A stretch of DNA of 64,000 nt from Aptenodytes patagonicus (taxonomy: Eukaryota; Chordata; Aves; Sphenisciformes; Spheniscidae): assembly GCF_965638725.1 (NCBI RefSeq), contig NC_134949.1:130182969-130246968 (forward strand), given 5' to 3'. Shown here piece after piece: positions 38,142 through 50,170 of this stretch. The translations under genes and the position numbers were made by a program. Under the pieces are notes generated by a model that did no database searches, was not told the origin of the DNA, and was given only the letters and a program-made list of their open reading frames with translations. Position 1 is the stretch's first letter; each line of letters begins with the position of its first letter.

Positions 38142-41100
38142 AGAAATGATAGAATAAAAATAGAGCTAGCTGTGTATCTGTGGTGAGAATTATCTTCCCT
38201 GGCAATAGAGCGCAATTGGTCTCCAATCGTAATTACTGCCTTTTTACTCTCTAACAATGGATCTGAAATTGTGTTTCGGGGATACGGGGCTTTCCTTTAC
38301 AGAGCCTTTGGTGTGTGAGTCTCTATGTTAAGGGACCGTGCTTTTTCCCTCCCCCCGCTTAAACCTTTCCCAATACTAGTAACCCACCGCCTAAGCAAAT
38401 ACCATTCACATAGAGCATATTGCTATATACAGAGCACATCGCCTAGGCACATAACCCAAGCTGAGGCTCTGCCAACGCCGCTGACAGTGCTAACTCCACC
38501 GGGAGCAAGGGGAGCCAAGGCAGCGCTGAGCACAGCCAGCAGCAGCCAGAGCCCTGCGTGCACGGAAGTTTATGCTGGCTCAGAGGGACCCGGCGTTAGC
38601 AGTACTCCGAGGCCGCTTCTCTAGAACAGACAGGGGCTCCGCGTTTGCAAGCCTGGCCCTCAAAGACCATAAATAAGGGTATTTTGCTATCTCACTAACC
38701 TGCAAGATTTTTCTACTGCTCTTTCCTCGTAGAACCAGAGGCGAGGTCTCATAGAAAACACAACTCAGGAGTTATCAAAAAGGAACATGGACAATTTCCA
38801 TTCCTTGAAAATGTGTTTATATTTTTACATCTTTTTCAATGCATAGTTGCCCTTTTTGATGGGCAGCATGGCTAAAATGTAACATTCATTTCTATTAGAA
38901 ATTGGAAACAGTGAGTTATTTCTTTGGTGCAGCCCTGTTTATTTGCAAACACTTGATTCCTAGAATGCAGGAAGAATCAAGCAAGAGGAGACAATTTCTT
39001 TACCTACAGCTTCAACTTTTTTCTGGAAGCACTTTAACCCCAGAGCACTTTCTCTGAGCATTTTCTCAGTCTTGCTACGGGTGGCGCTATGCTTACTGCT
39101 TGCTCGCCAACTTGCCTGAAGCTGTCCATGTGGTTTCTCCTACCTACCATACATACAGGCATCCTCTTCTACCGATTTCCATAGCTACCCATTTCAGTTT
39201 AATCAATCTCTTAAATGAAAGACGAAGGGCCCACACTTCATTTTCCCTATAACTGTATCGGCCAGGTTAATGATAATATTTAAGACCCAGCGCTGTGTCG
39301 GGGATACTCAAATCAATGATCATTGCTTTGTTATTGCTGTTACCGCAATGATCTGGCATCGTTCAGCCCGAATCCTTTTGGGAGACCGCTTCAGAGGGAA
39401 GCGGCCACTGCCGTATGCTTTACCCAGTCTGTGCTCCCCTCTCTTCTCCACCGTGCAGCACCAACATCCTCACTGCTCCTTGATGAGGTCTGAGCCCTTA
39501 GACTGCTCCTTCATGGGGAGCTAGGGCAGGACTGGGATATCATCTCCTCCCCCAGCACCGGAGGAGGCAGGGCCCATCACGACAATGGCTGCATTGCCAG
39601 GAGATCCCAAATGCCCCTGTTGCAGGGAGTGAGTCTGAGGCAGACGCCTGGGGGGGGACACAATCTGACTTTCTTTTGCCTTGGCTAGTTTGTGGCAGGC
39701 CCAGAACAAGCTCGGCCCCAGTACGAAAGCTTTGATAGTCTTCAGACTGCTGGCTCCAACCCTGAGCGTTTCTAAAAGTCTCAAGTTGAAAAGATTGCTA
39801 ATCTCCCAGCAAATCTAAGAGAATCAATCTCACCTCAGAAACAAGTTTACTAAAATGTTATGAGGCTTTTAGTATTGACATTAAACTGCAGCCAAATTTT
39901 ACTGGGAGGTGCTCAGTAGTGACGAGGCTTTTTCTGCACTTGCATTATTTAAAGGTTAACAGTAGAAGGGCATATTACTTAAGATATAGGACAGCATATA
40001 TATGTAAGGTTAATGGTTCTTCAAATAGCGAGCCCTGAAAAGAGCCGTGCAGGTGTAGCCTAAGGAACCACATAAATATCAACCAATTGTTTTTACTTTT
40101 TTTCTTTCTTAGTGTAAGCTTCAGCAGCTGAGTCCCATATGAATATGTCATGACAGATGACAGTGATATGAGCAGATGAACCCCAGGCCAACCCACTATC
40201 CTGTCAAGGAGAGAGCAAAGCTGGGTCCCCTAAATATGCATAGGCTGTGTCACTGACAATTTACTGTTGTGATCAGGCGCCTGGAGTCTATATTCTCCCC
40301 CAAGAAGCAGGTTTTTAAGTATTTTTAGACATGAATACCATTGAAGTTTGTCTTCAGTAAGAATCGCTGACAAAGGAGAGCCCAGTCTTCCACAACCTGG
40401 TGAAATTTCACATTTTTTTGAATCCGGCTTTTAAAACGATGCTTAACTAAGCCCTGCCAGCCTTCTTACCTCTCCCGTACAGGCTAAGGTCTATAGCAAC
40501 ATTAAGCTGTCAAGAGAAAGGCAAAAAGGTTACCCAAATGACTTGTCATAAATGTTTACATTATTGTAATTTGGCTTACACCTGTGTTTTGTCTGGCTCC
40601 GGCCATGTGATTCAAAACACTGCAGATGGAGGCAAATACACAGTTTCTTCCTTTAAGGTGAGGCCAGAAACATTCTTAGCATCAGTAGGGTGCAAAAAGA
40701 GTGGCTAATCCATCACCTCCATTAGGAGCTGTATAAACAAACTGGCCACCCTGTGATGCTTATAACATACAGCCTGTTGCTCGAAAGCTTGGATCAGTTC
40801 CTATTCTGGCTTGCACCACAAAAAAGGCACGGTAATTCCAGAGGTGCGTATGACAGTGCAAAGCAAGGGCCGAATCTTGCTCCTGGTGCCTCTGTAATCG
40901 GGGGGATTCAGTGCCTGGTTTAAATATTAAATCCTTCCTCTTCCACGTCCCATTCTCAGTCATATTCTCCATTTGAAATACCTTCTCTGCTCTCAAGCGG
41001 TGACCAAACACTTTCCATGGCGCTTCAAAGGGATGTCAGTGATTTCTTATGGCAGGGATTCGTATCAGGGGAAGCTGGTGTGCATAGTAGCTAAAATAAG

Positions 41101-43099
41101 CTGTGCTCAAGCTAATAAAAGGGAGGATGTCAGTATTGAGGCCGTAGTTACAGTGGGTTTGGAATTTGCAGTCAAAACAGGAATCAAATCCCTCTGTATC
41201 AAACTTTCATGATCTAATTTAATCTCCAGATTTTAGGGACTAACTCTTGCATAAGGCAGGGAGGGGTTAACACATTGTTTTCTGGCTTACCTACTAATTT
41301 CTAAATGTTGCTCATTTTCTTTCACATTTATTTCCAAATAATTGTAAATACCAGACTTTGCAGACGGAAGATCTGATGGCACCTCAAGGTTTCTGTTGCT
41401 TTGTCCCTTGGAAATCTCAGACACCTCAAATCATCCCTCCTGCTCCAGGTGGCAGATCCGAGTTATGCAGAGTTTAGCCAATGGGACTGGTTGGGTTTGC
41501 CAGTAATGTGGGGTTAAAAGCCTTCTGCCTCTTCCATTGTTCACCTGATAATAGAAATTATGGAGGTGGATTTTCAAGGTAACAGGGGAGTGAGATGAGT
41601 GGGATATGCGTGCGTGTGCACGTGATGTGACCAGCAAGTGGCTGAGCACTGGATGTGTGTAAGTGGTTAAGCCCTGCTAAGTCCCAAGTGCTCCAGCATC
41701 TCTGCAGTAGAGGAGGAAAGGACTAAGCCTGGCCCCTGGCCCTGAGGTACTGCACCAGGTCAGCAGCGCTTGAGCAGCTCTCCTTGCGGATGCCTCGCCC
41801 CTGTCACCTTCCACTCTTCTGTGCTCAGCTCGTGCCAAGGGAGCTGCACCTCTGTGCCAGTGCGCACCAGCCCTGACTGCACCGCAAAGCTGAGGCAAGA
41901 GCGAGGCAGCCTCTGAGGGCTGCCCCTGCGGGGGTACAGGCTCCTGGGCTTTTACTCCCTCCCCAGGAACCCGGCCCTGTTTCTGCTCCCTTGGTCTCTC
42001 CCCCCAGCATATTGGTGAGCTGCACCACGGTCAGCTCGGCTGGCAAGGGCAGAGGGGATGCAGCGCAGCTGCAGCGGTGGGGTTGTGTGGGGCAGCACAG
42101 AAAGGAAGGGAGAGCTTAAATGAGAGACATTCAGGGGAGAGGGGCTGCCCAGGCTTTGTCAGCACGCAGTTCCTCTGTTTCTTCCTGCTCAGGTCCAGAC
42201 TGGCTACGGAGCCAGTTTTCTCACATCTCCCTCCCCCTTGGAGCTTGTCAGTCCTGCAAACCCACAGAGCATGTTACAGACAAGCCCCCACCTACATTTC
42301 AATACCTTTACCACCCCTCCTCATGCTGCCCCTCCTTACCATCCCATACACATCCCCCTTCTCCTTCCCTTCTCCCTTGCCACCTTTATTTTTTTCACAG
42401 TGCCCGTACATATCAACTCACATGGCTATCTCCAGTGACTCTGTATAAATGAGCAGTGAAAGAGCTGATCAAAGAGTCAGAAAACAGAAGGAAAGGGTTA
42501 GTCTGGGCTCTAGGAACAACAGAATATAGAATTAATCCAGGACATGGTCTGGAAAAGGAGGCAGAGAAGCGGAGTCAAGTAAAGAGGTCATACAGAAAGC
42601 GAGGTGATATGTGAAGATTTAGGGCTTTGCAAGACACTACGGGAGGAACAGAGATGAAAATACAAGAGCTACCTGTGCCATCTGTCAACGTTTGCACAGA
42701 AATCCCACCAAACCAAAAATATTGTTAAAAATCCATTAAAGTTGCTCATGGCACATCCCACCAACAAAAACATTAGAAAGCCATGAAGTCCCTAGCCAAG
42801 CCTTTGCTCATGTTTTGAAGCCCTTGACCGCAGTTTCACCTTCGGCACGTCACCCCACCAGCTTCTAGAACCCGCAGGCTTCCTCCCTCCCTTCCCACTC
42901 AAAACCTTTAACCTGAACCCTGCGCGCAAACCTCTCCTGCCGAGAAAACAAAATGCAACACCGTACTTCCTCAGTGCACCGCCTAACTCACACACTAGCG
43001 CAGGGAGCAGGTGAGAACTTCTCAAAACCACGAACTCTCCTACAATCGATTCCCACTTACAAGCAAACAAAAGATTTGCATCATCCATGATCCTCTTAC
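38142..43099. other. gene-free region
   Basis: No gene was recognised. About 40,490-40,640 is repeat-free and includes aaatgtttacattattgtaatttgg and cacctgtgttttgtctgg, a possible noncoding element. About 41,700-42,450 is moderately GC-rich with domain-less frames up to 123 codons. Around 40,865-40,920 some words faintly recall old amniote palindromic repeats but are too weak to annotate. Confidence 0.55.
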
Positions 43100-43300
43100 A
43101 TAGCGCCTTTCCACCAGCTGCTAAGACCATATACTCTGAACCCCGGCTGCTCCACAGGACGCCGCCGATCCACACAATTGCTCCTCTTGCAAACCATGCC
43201 GCGCGGTTTGAGCTTACGGTTCCGCAGCTTGTGTGGGGACGGAGGGAGGAGGCGTGTGGGTTGTGGGTGGTGGATGTGGCTGACGTCACGTGGAGAAGGT
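43100..43300. promoter_or_regulatory. small CpG-richer block with CRE and E-box
   Basis: Within an AT-rich neighbourhood this 200-bp block has several CpGs (gccgccgat, gccgcgcggtt). It ends with a perfect cAMP-response element TGACGTCA (43,281-43,288) overlapping a perfect E-box CACGTG (43,287-43,292). CRE and E-box palindromes bind CREB/ATF and bHLH-ZIP factors. Just to the right is a small hairpin, ctcgca/tgcgag, at about 43,311-43,325. This could be a promoter or enhancer of an unknown transcript. No exon is recognised; a plus-strand donor-like site (tatag|gtgaga) lies near 43,391. Confidence 0.4.
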
Positions 43301-45503
43301 GAAATCACACTCGCAGATTGCGAGAGCTGGCTGAGGACTACACTGGCACCGTCACTGATTATTTATATGGCTCTGATAGTGCCTGGTATAGGTGAGACAC
43401 TTTTTTTCCTCTCTTTTCAGTAACTTTTGAGGGAAGACAAGAGTGGCAGTAAGGAGTGACCACAAAAACATAACAAAATAATATTTTGTTGTCATTCTTA
43501 CCAAATTATTGTTTTGTTGACACCTTAAGGTCACAACTATTGGCTTCACTAAGTTTTTTTCCCCCTCCCACTTCTCTCCCCATGTTGGTGTGAATACATA
43601 AGAGTGCTTTTTTGCCATTACGCTGTGCGTTGGCTAGGACATGGCCCTAGCACCTCACGAAGCTCCGGGCTCCTGCAGGATTGGGTAGGAGGAACAGATG
43701 GCCTGAGAGAGTGCAGTCATTGGTTAAACAACAGATATCAACTGTACTTAGCAAAGGTAGCAAAGTAAATTATTCTAAAATGGGTAAAGTCATCATGCAG
43801 AAGCAGTAGAAAACATCTTAAAGTGCACCCTCTGCTCACAGTTTTCACCATCCTCCAGCACTACTGCACCTAGCCTGCGTGTCTTAGCATTTTTATCCAT
43901 TTTTGGCCAACCAGAATTAAGCTAGGATTTATTTTTTTTTAATAGCTGCTGATGGCAAGCGCACCCACTTTTGCATATGGGGTGTAGCTGAGTGCCCAGA
44001 AATTAAGGCTTTCATAATCAGTGGCTATTTCTGAAAGCATCTCTCATGAGGTACCTATGCAGCACACTGGACACTGTCTTCAGAGTACTTACAACATGGG
44101 GAGGGAGCAAGAGCACCATTTTTCTCCTGATGTCAGTATCTGTAATGAGCATTGCTATCCCAGTGGTATCACAGTTCAAAACGTGCACGACCCCTGCTGA
44201 CTAGGTGCCAGTTGGTGCGATACAGGCATGAGCAATACCCGTCTTACGCCCGCTGGGAGCTGCCCCATCGCCTCACCAGCCTTGCTGCATCTCCACCTCC
44301 CCTCAGCCTTCCCCGAACTCCCCCCACTGCGATCCCACTCTTTTCATCAGAGCTGCAGGATACCTTCCCCGTCTGAGTAGCAGGGAGCTGCAGGAGCTCT
44401 GCACCCTCCATCCAACTCTTCCTTCCCGCAGTGGCATGCCAAAGCAGAAGGGATCCCCAAGACACTCAGTGTCTGTGGCTCCCAGGAAGCGAATGAGTGA
44501 AAGAAGGGGGGGAGGCTGTTGAGGTAAGTAGGTCCACACCTTGGGGAAAAGCAGCATAGGAAGAGAAGCCAGGGTCTGTCTTGCAATATACCTCGGGATT
44601 AAAGTAGCCCAGTTACAGGGCTTGGTCCCCCTGGTGAGATCACATCAGCTGGGAGAGAGCAAAATGGGTAAGTACCTCCTCTTCCACCCATACCATTCTG
44701 TGACTGGGGAGATCGTGATCCTCTTTGCACTACTATAAAAGAATCAAATATGAGATATCACTATTTAGTAGGGTACAGTCTTAAATCGTTGGCAGCAACT
44801 AGAGAAGTAAAGAGCAGAGCTCATTTAAACATAAGGAGCAAAAGCCCCTGCTTGAAATCCGGCAGCCCTGCCCTTTGCAGGGCAGGCTGGCCAGGCGCTC
44901 TCCTCTGGCAGCCAGATCAATGCTTCCAGCCAGACGCCGCGTTCAGAGGAGCGCTTCCCAGCAAATCACAAGGCTCCGAGAGAATCTCTTTGCTCATCAC
45001 ATACTTGGCTTTTTCTGCCAAGGTTTCCCCAAAAGATGCCAGTTGTGATTATACTGGCTATATACAGTTCAGCTTAGCTCATTTAACAGAAACCGTAAGT
45101 TTAAAAAAACTTTAAGGTAACCCTGGACACGACCTTAGTGCACAGGTTAGAAATTACCCTGTGTAAGAGCTGATTTGATAGCCTCTGAGAGCCAATGTGA
45201 TTCTTTTCCAGTGACCAGGACACTGATTTCTGCAGATTGCAAGAGACTTTGGATCAAGCCAAGAAATCCTGTATCTGCTAAATGTTGCTTACGCGGTGCC
45301 GAGTATTGTCAGGGCACCATTGGTGTTACCGGGGCTGGGCCCCTACGCACGGCACAGGAAGGCTCCACCGTTTTGGGGTCAGTGTTTGACCAGGCCTCCC
45401 AATTGCATCGGGGGGCCAGACGTGATGGCCATAGAGAAGCAGACCACACGAGAGCATTTGAACCAGATGCCTGGCATGGTTGCTGGTGCAGGGACCACCG
45501 ACA
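43301..45503. other. gene-free region
   Basis: No gene was recognised. About 43,470-43,560 is AT-rich with attattgttttgttgac-type words. About 44,200-44,600 is moderately GC-rich with short domain-less frames. I see nothing else. Confidence 0.55.
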
Positions 45504-45603
45504 GATAAAGTAAAATAAAATAAAGTAAAATAAAATAAAGTAAAATAAAACAATAACATAGTATAACATAAAGCCCCGTAACACAAAATAAAATAATAAA
45601 ATG
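45504..45603. repeat. (TAAAA)n/(TAAAG)n microsatellite
   Basis: An A-rich array of taaaataaaataaag units runs from 45,504 to about 45,551. It decays through aacaataacatag and resumes as acaaaataaaataataaaatg. It lies just left of the change to CpG-rich DNA. Confidence 0.9.
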
Positions 45604-45799
45604 AAATCGCTTGCGTGCTGGGGGGTCCCATCCGGCAGGAAAACATTTCTCCAACAGGAGGAGCTCTTTGCTTTGGTGAGACGATGTCAAAGGAGTGGCC
45701 ACAGTTTTACTCCAAACCCCCTCCTCCTCCTTCCCCTCCCGCCCCCGTTTTATACGAGAGCGGCAGCTTAATTGATTTGATAACAAAATAAACAGCAGC

Positions 45800-47060
45800 C
45801 GAGGGCTGCCCGCGGGAGATGGCAGAGCAAGGCGAAGGATGCCCGTCGTGCAGCCCACCGCGACTTTCCCCGGTCGTCAGCCTCCGGCCCCGGGGGGAGC
45901 GAGGTGCGAAATGCCCCTGTGCATCCCGGTACCCCGCTTCCCCGCCCTTGGCACACCGCGGGGGCGCAGGTTGCTCCTGGCTCCGCACGGCTTCGCAGCC
46001 CTCCCGGCTGCTGCAAGACTTTCCCTGCCCTTCCCCCGGAGGAGGAGCGGGGGGATGCCGTGCAAAGGGGACGGCAGAAAGCAAAAGCGGGATCGAGTCA
46101 AGCCCTGGGGCTCCCGAGCGGAGCGAAGGATCAGAGCCTGGGCTTTCCCCCGGCGCCACGTGCGGGTGATGTTTTAGGGTGCTTGGGTCCCCTCGCTGCG
46201 CGGAGACTTCGGCGGGGGGGGGAGATAACGGGCAGCACCGCCCGCACATATTATCAGTCGGGGGGGGGGGGGGAGTGTCCTCCCTGAGTTTGCAGGGTAA
46301 CTCTTGCCTTCAGGGCGGTCGCTGCCGTCGCCTTAAACGTCCTAGAGGATCCCAAACTCACCGCGGGGAGAAGCTGCTTCCTGCCCGCGGGTCGCCCGCT
46401 ACGCCCCGATCCCTCTAAATACGTGGGCCTCGCAGCCGGCCTCGCGTCTCCCACCTAATTGCCCACCCATGCAACACCCTCCCCCCCCCCCCCTTCGCAG
46501 CCGCCCCAAGCGATAGCAGCTAACTTTGCAGCACAAATTAAACCGCTCGCCATTAAGGCGCTTCGCTGTGTTTCTGGGAACTAACGCGCCGCGTGCATTG
46601 GGGAAGGAGCCCGCTTAAAGGTTGCCACGGAGGGAAAGCGCCGTGGGGGCTGAGCTTGCCCGCGGGGCATGTTGTGACGGGGAAAAGTGGTTTCCGAGCA
46701 GCCGCAGCAGCAGCAGGAAAAGCTGCCGAAATAACTGCGCTAAGCGGCGCTCGGCGACAGCCGTCCCCTCCCGCGGGGACCGCGGGCTGCGCTCGCCCTC
46801 CCCGAACGGTCCCCACGCTGGCCCTCGGGAGACCGTCCCTGCCGCGGGAGGGTCACACCGCGTGTCGTCCCCCCACGGCACCCGGTGGCCCTGGGGCAAC
46901 CGCAGCGCCGCTGGGAGCCGCAAGAGCCCGGTGACCTTGGCCGGGGGCTGGCGGGATCCCCCGCGGCTGCCCACGCGTGTGCGCGCCGTCAGGCGGGGCG
47001 GCCGGGCGCGGAGCGAGAGGGCAGGGCGGCGGGCAAGGCGTTTATTTGCTCTCGCCTGCA
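45800..47060. promoter_or_regulatory. CpG island 1 of the right-hand cluster
   Basis: CpG-dense, GC-rich DNA begins abruptly near 45,800 and continues to about 47,060. G and C homopolymers occur inside it (G-run at 46,260-46,273, C-run near 46,483-46,495). Many overlapping frames of 60-180 codons on both strands carry no domain and reflect lack of stops. It is probably a promoter-type or Polycomb-type CpG island. No splice-supported exon was identified. Confidence 0.7.
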
Positions 47061-47740
47061 GGGATCAGCGCAGCCACGAGCAGCAGCAGCGTGGAGTTTC
47101 CAGCGCCTTGTCCGCAGTTTCAGCTTGTTTTTCCTCCTAATTATTTTTTAAAGACTCGATGACTTCTCTGTGTGGGGTTGTTTGTTGGTTGGTTGGTTTG
47201 TTGTTGGTTGGTTGGGGTGTTTTTTCTGGGTTTGTCTGCTCTGCGCTGCCACGGGGATTTTGAGCTGTAGAACCCGAAACCAGGAACCGTAACTAATTTA
47301 GGGGTGTATTTCTTCAGTGCATTCATTTTAAGAAAGTAAAACTTAAAAGATGGAGTGGAGGGGCTATGAATCGGAGAGAGGTGGGAGCACACTGCCGGGG
47401 CTCTGCATGAAGTTTAATGCACCCCGAAACACGTAAAGTCCGGTCAGCGTGGGGGGCTGGGGGGGCGGGGGGAGGGGGACACACGGCACACGCAGCAAGC
47501 GACGAGCGGATTGCCGTATGATTTAGAGCGATGATGAGGTTTATCATTTGAACACTGACGAATTCAGGGAACATGAGAGCTGCAATTGACATTCCTAAAA
47601 ACAATTAAATCGGTGGAAGCAGGAGTACTGCTGGAAAATCGATATGGCCCAGTGTAATACGGTTTGACTATAAACAGATTCCTCCTGTAGTAATAAACCA
47701 CGAAGTGAGTGTGAAGTACCGCGATTCCCTGGCTGAAAAG
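47061..47740. other. AT-richer valley between CpG islands
   Basis: Composition drops to near balanced. A ggtt-rich simple repeat lies at 47,173-47,216. About 47,510-47,720 is repeat-free with cgtatgatttagagcg, tgcaattgacattcc and caattaaatcgg words. It is a candidate conserved regulatory element. Frames here (about 100 codons, minus strand) have no known domain. Confidence 0.5.
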
Positions 47741-47904
47741 AGGTCTTTTCCCTTCGGCGCCCCAAAACACATCCCCCCTCGCCCTTAACGACGCTCCCCG
47801 GCTCCCGCGGCTTGTCCTGGTGAGCCGAGGCGACGGTACCAAATACCCTTGTGAAATTCTCCAGCAGCAAACCTTCATAACCTCGAGGGAAGGTCGGGGG
47901 AGGT

Positions 47905-47917
47905 ATTTAAATAGCTT
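47905..47917. promoter_or_regulatory. TATA-like element between CpG islands
   Basis: The sequence ggtatttaaatagc at about 47,902-47,915 is an AT-rich, nearly symmetric TATA-like word set in GC-rich flanks. A second AT word, ctttaaatatcc, follows about 60 bp to the right. This could be a core promoter on either strand. There is no transcript evidence. Confidence 0.25.
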
Positions 47918-49639
47918 CCCGAATAAGAGGCGAGCGCCTTTGGTCTAGGACGAAAATAAACTGGGAGTTAAGCTTTAAATATCCAGGCTCGATGTAAGAG
48001 CAAAACACGCTCGGCTGAGTGCGCTCTCGGGGTGGCTCCCGAGGGGGGGCCGGAAAGGGAAGGGGAAAGGGAAATGTGAAGGGAAGGAAGGGGGGAAGGA
48101 AGAGGGAGGGAAGGGGAGGGACGCCCGAGGCCCCCGGGCCCCGCTCGGGCTGTGCCGTCCCCGCTGCTCGCCGCTGAGCGCGGCGGGGACGTTTCCTGCG
48201 CCCGGAGGCGGCGGCCCGGTCGGAGTGGGGGGGTGTAGGGGAGCCCCCCGCCGCCGCGGCCCCGCACTGCGCGGCGGTTTCCAACAGGGGGCGAGGGAAG
48301 CCCGGCTGCCGCCCGGCTCCGCATCCGCGCTGGGAGCCCCCGCGGGAGCGGGGTCGGCGAGGGGGCGCGGGGGGAGGTCGCCTACCCGGGGCCCCCCAGC
48401 GCCGCCGGCGGCTCCCGCTGGGGAGAGGCCCGCCCTTCCCCGGGGGCTGCGGGGAGGAAAAGGGGAAACCGGCGCCCGGCAAACCCCGGGGAGGTTTGCG
48501 GAGCTGGCTTTTATTTCGGCTTTGGCCGCCGAGCCCCGCTGTGCCCGCCGAGCCCCGCTGTGCCCGCGGCTTGGCACGGGCAGGCAGCGCCGGCCGCCAG
48601 CGCCGCGCCGCCCTCCGAGAGCTGCGATCGTGCGGTTTGCAAAGCAGCGGCTGCACGCCGGGGGCCCCCGCCTGCGGGCGGGAGCCGGGAGCCCGGGCGG
48701 CGGCCAACCTCCCCCCCCACCCCACCCCCGGCGACGCCTGGCAGGGCCCGGGGTCCGCCGCCGTGCGCCGGGCGGGGGCGGAAAGCGGCCGCTTCCCGGG
48801 GAGCTGCCGCTCTCCGCCGGCTGCGAGGGAAACAGGATCCCGCTGCCGTGCGCTGCACGGGAGCCTGTTCCTGGCAGCCGCCGGCTTCCCGGTGCCTTCA
48901 CGGAAGAGGATACAAGTTGAATATTGTTTGCACGGCCGGGACAAAATACCCAGGGCTGGCGGCGGGGGAGGGGGGGAGGGATTGTGTTCGTCCGCCCGTG
49001 ATGAATAATCCGGGCCGGCCTCCCGGCTGTGGCGGCCAAATCGCTCTCAGATCTGCCAAGAGATCAGCCGCTACCTCTGCCCGCGCCTCGGGCGCTGTTG
49101 GCCTTTCCCCGGCTGGCTCTGGTAGCACGCACATCGCAGCCGCCGAGCGCACGGCGCTGCCTCCGCCGGGGCCACCCGCCCGGGGGCCGGAGCGCAGCCG
49201 CTGCATCAGCCGGGGACGGAGGGATGGGGGGGGGGGGGGGGTAAAGCGTGGCAGCGAAGGAGGAGCGGGGCGGGGGTGTCCCCGGGGCGGGGGTGTCCCC
49301 GGGGCGGGGACGCCCGGCGGCAGGTGGAGCCCCCGCCGCCGACCCGCGCCCCTCGGGCTCCGCGCCCCGCCGTGCCCCGTGCCCCCTGCCCCGGGCTGCG
49401 GGGCGCGGGGCCGGCTGACCCTTCCTCCCCCCGCCCGGCCGTCTGGTGGGAACAAACACAAGCTGTTCCGGACCGGGGCCGCGCAGCTGGCCCGGCGGTG
49501 GCGGCGGAGCGCTGCCAAAGGGGCCGCAGGGAAGGTCCTCGGGTTTCCCGCAAGAGCGCACACGAGGCCGACCGGGCACGGCGCTGAGGCCGCCCCCGCG
49601 GGGCCGCCCGCCGCCCCGGGCGTGAGCGGCGGAGGCTCT

Positions 49640-50170
49640 GTGTGTGTCTGCCTGGGGGGGGGGGAGGGGGGGCGTGTGCGGGTGGCGGCGTGCCCGGGGA
49701 GCAGCCGGGGACGGCGTGCGGTTCCGCGTGTGGAAGTCCGCGGCGGCGAGTGCCTGCGAGACGGTGCGCGTGGGGGAGGGGGAGCGTGCTGCGAGGGGGG
49801 CGGCGCGCGCGCGTGCCTGCGTGGGAAACCCTGAGCGTGTGCGCTCGCGTGTGCGGGTCGCTGTGAGCGTGTGTGGCTGTGTGACGGAGCCCGGGTGGGG
49901 GAGAGGGAACGTGTGGCTGTGTGCGAGCTCCTCGGCGCGTGTCCCGGGTGAGAGAGGCGGCGAATGTGAGAGAGCTGGCGTGCTTCCCCGGGGGAGGCAG
50001 TGCCCGTGCCAGAGAGGCAGCGGGCGTGCGTGGGAATCCATGTGCGTGTGACACGGCGCGCGCGAGAAGAGGCAGTGTGTGTGCCACACGGAGCGTGTGC
50101 GTGACACGGTGCGCGAGAGGCGGCGTGCCCGTGTGACTCAGCGTGCGTGCGTGTGAGTGCACGCGTGGGC
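49640..50170. repeat. degenerate TG/CG-rich low-complexity tract
   Basis: Words such as gcgtgtgcgctcgcgtgtgcg, gtgtgtgtgcc, gtgacacggcgcgcgcg and gcgtgcgtgcgtgtgagtgcacgcg recur without a fixed period. Alternating purine-pyrimidine sequence of this kind can adopt Z-DNA. The minus-strand frames here look like repeated His-Thr-Arg-Ala, which is translation of the tract and not a protein. It is a strongly decayed minisatellite or simply biased island DNA. Confidence 0.6.

Noticed and set aside
43340..43395. Possible old amniote repeat (gattatttatatggctctgatagtgcc resembles a remembered reptile element; quoted here only in part)
   Set aside because: The match is short, from memory, and has no second copy in the window.
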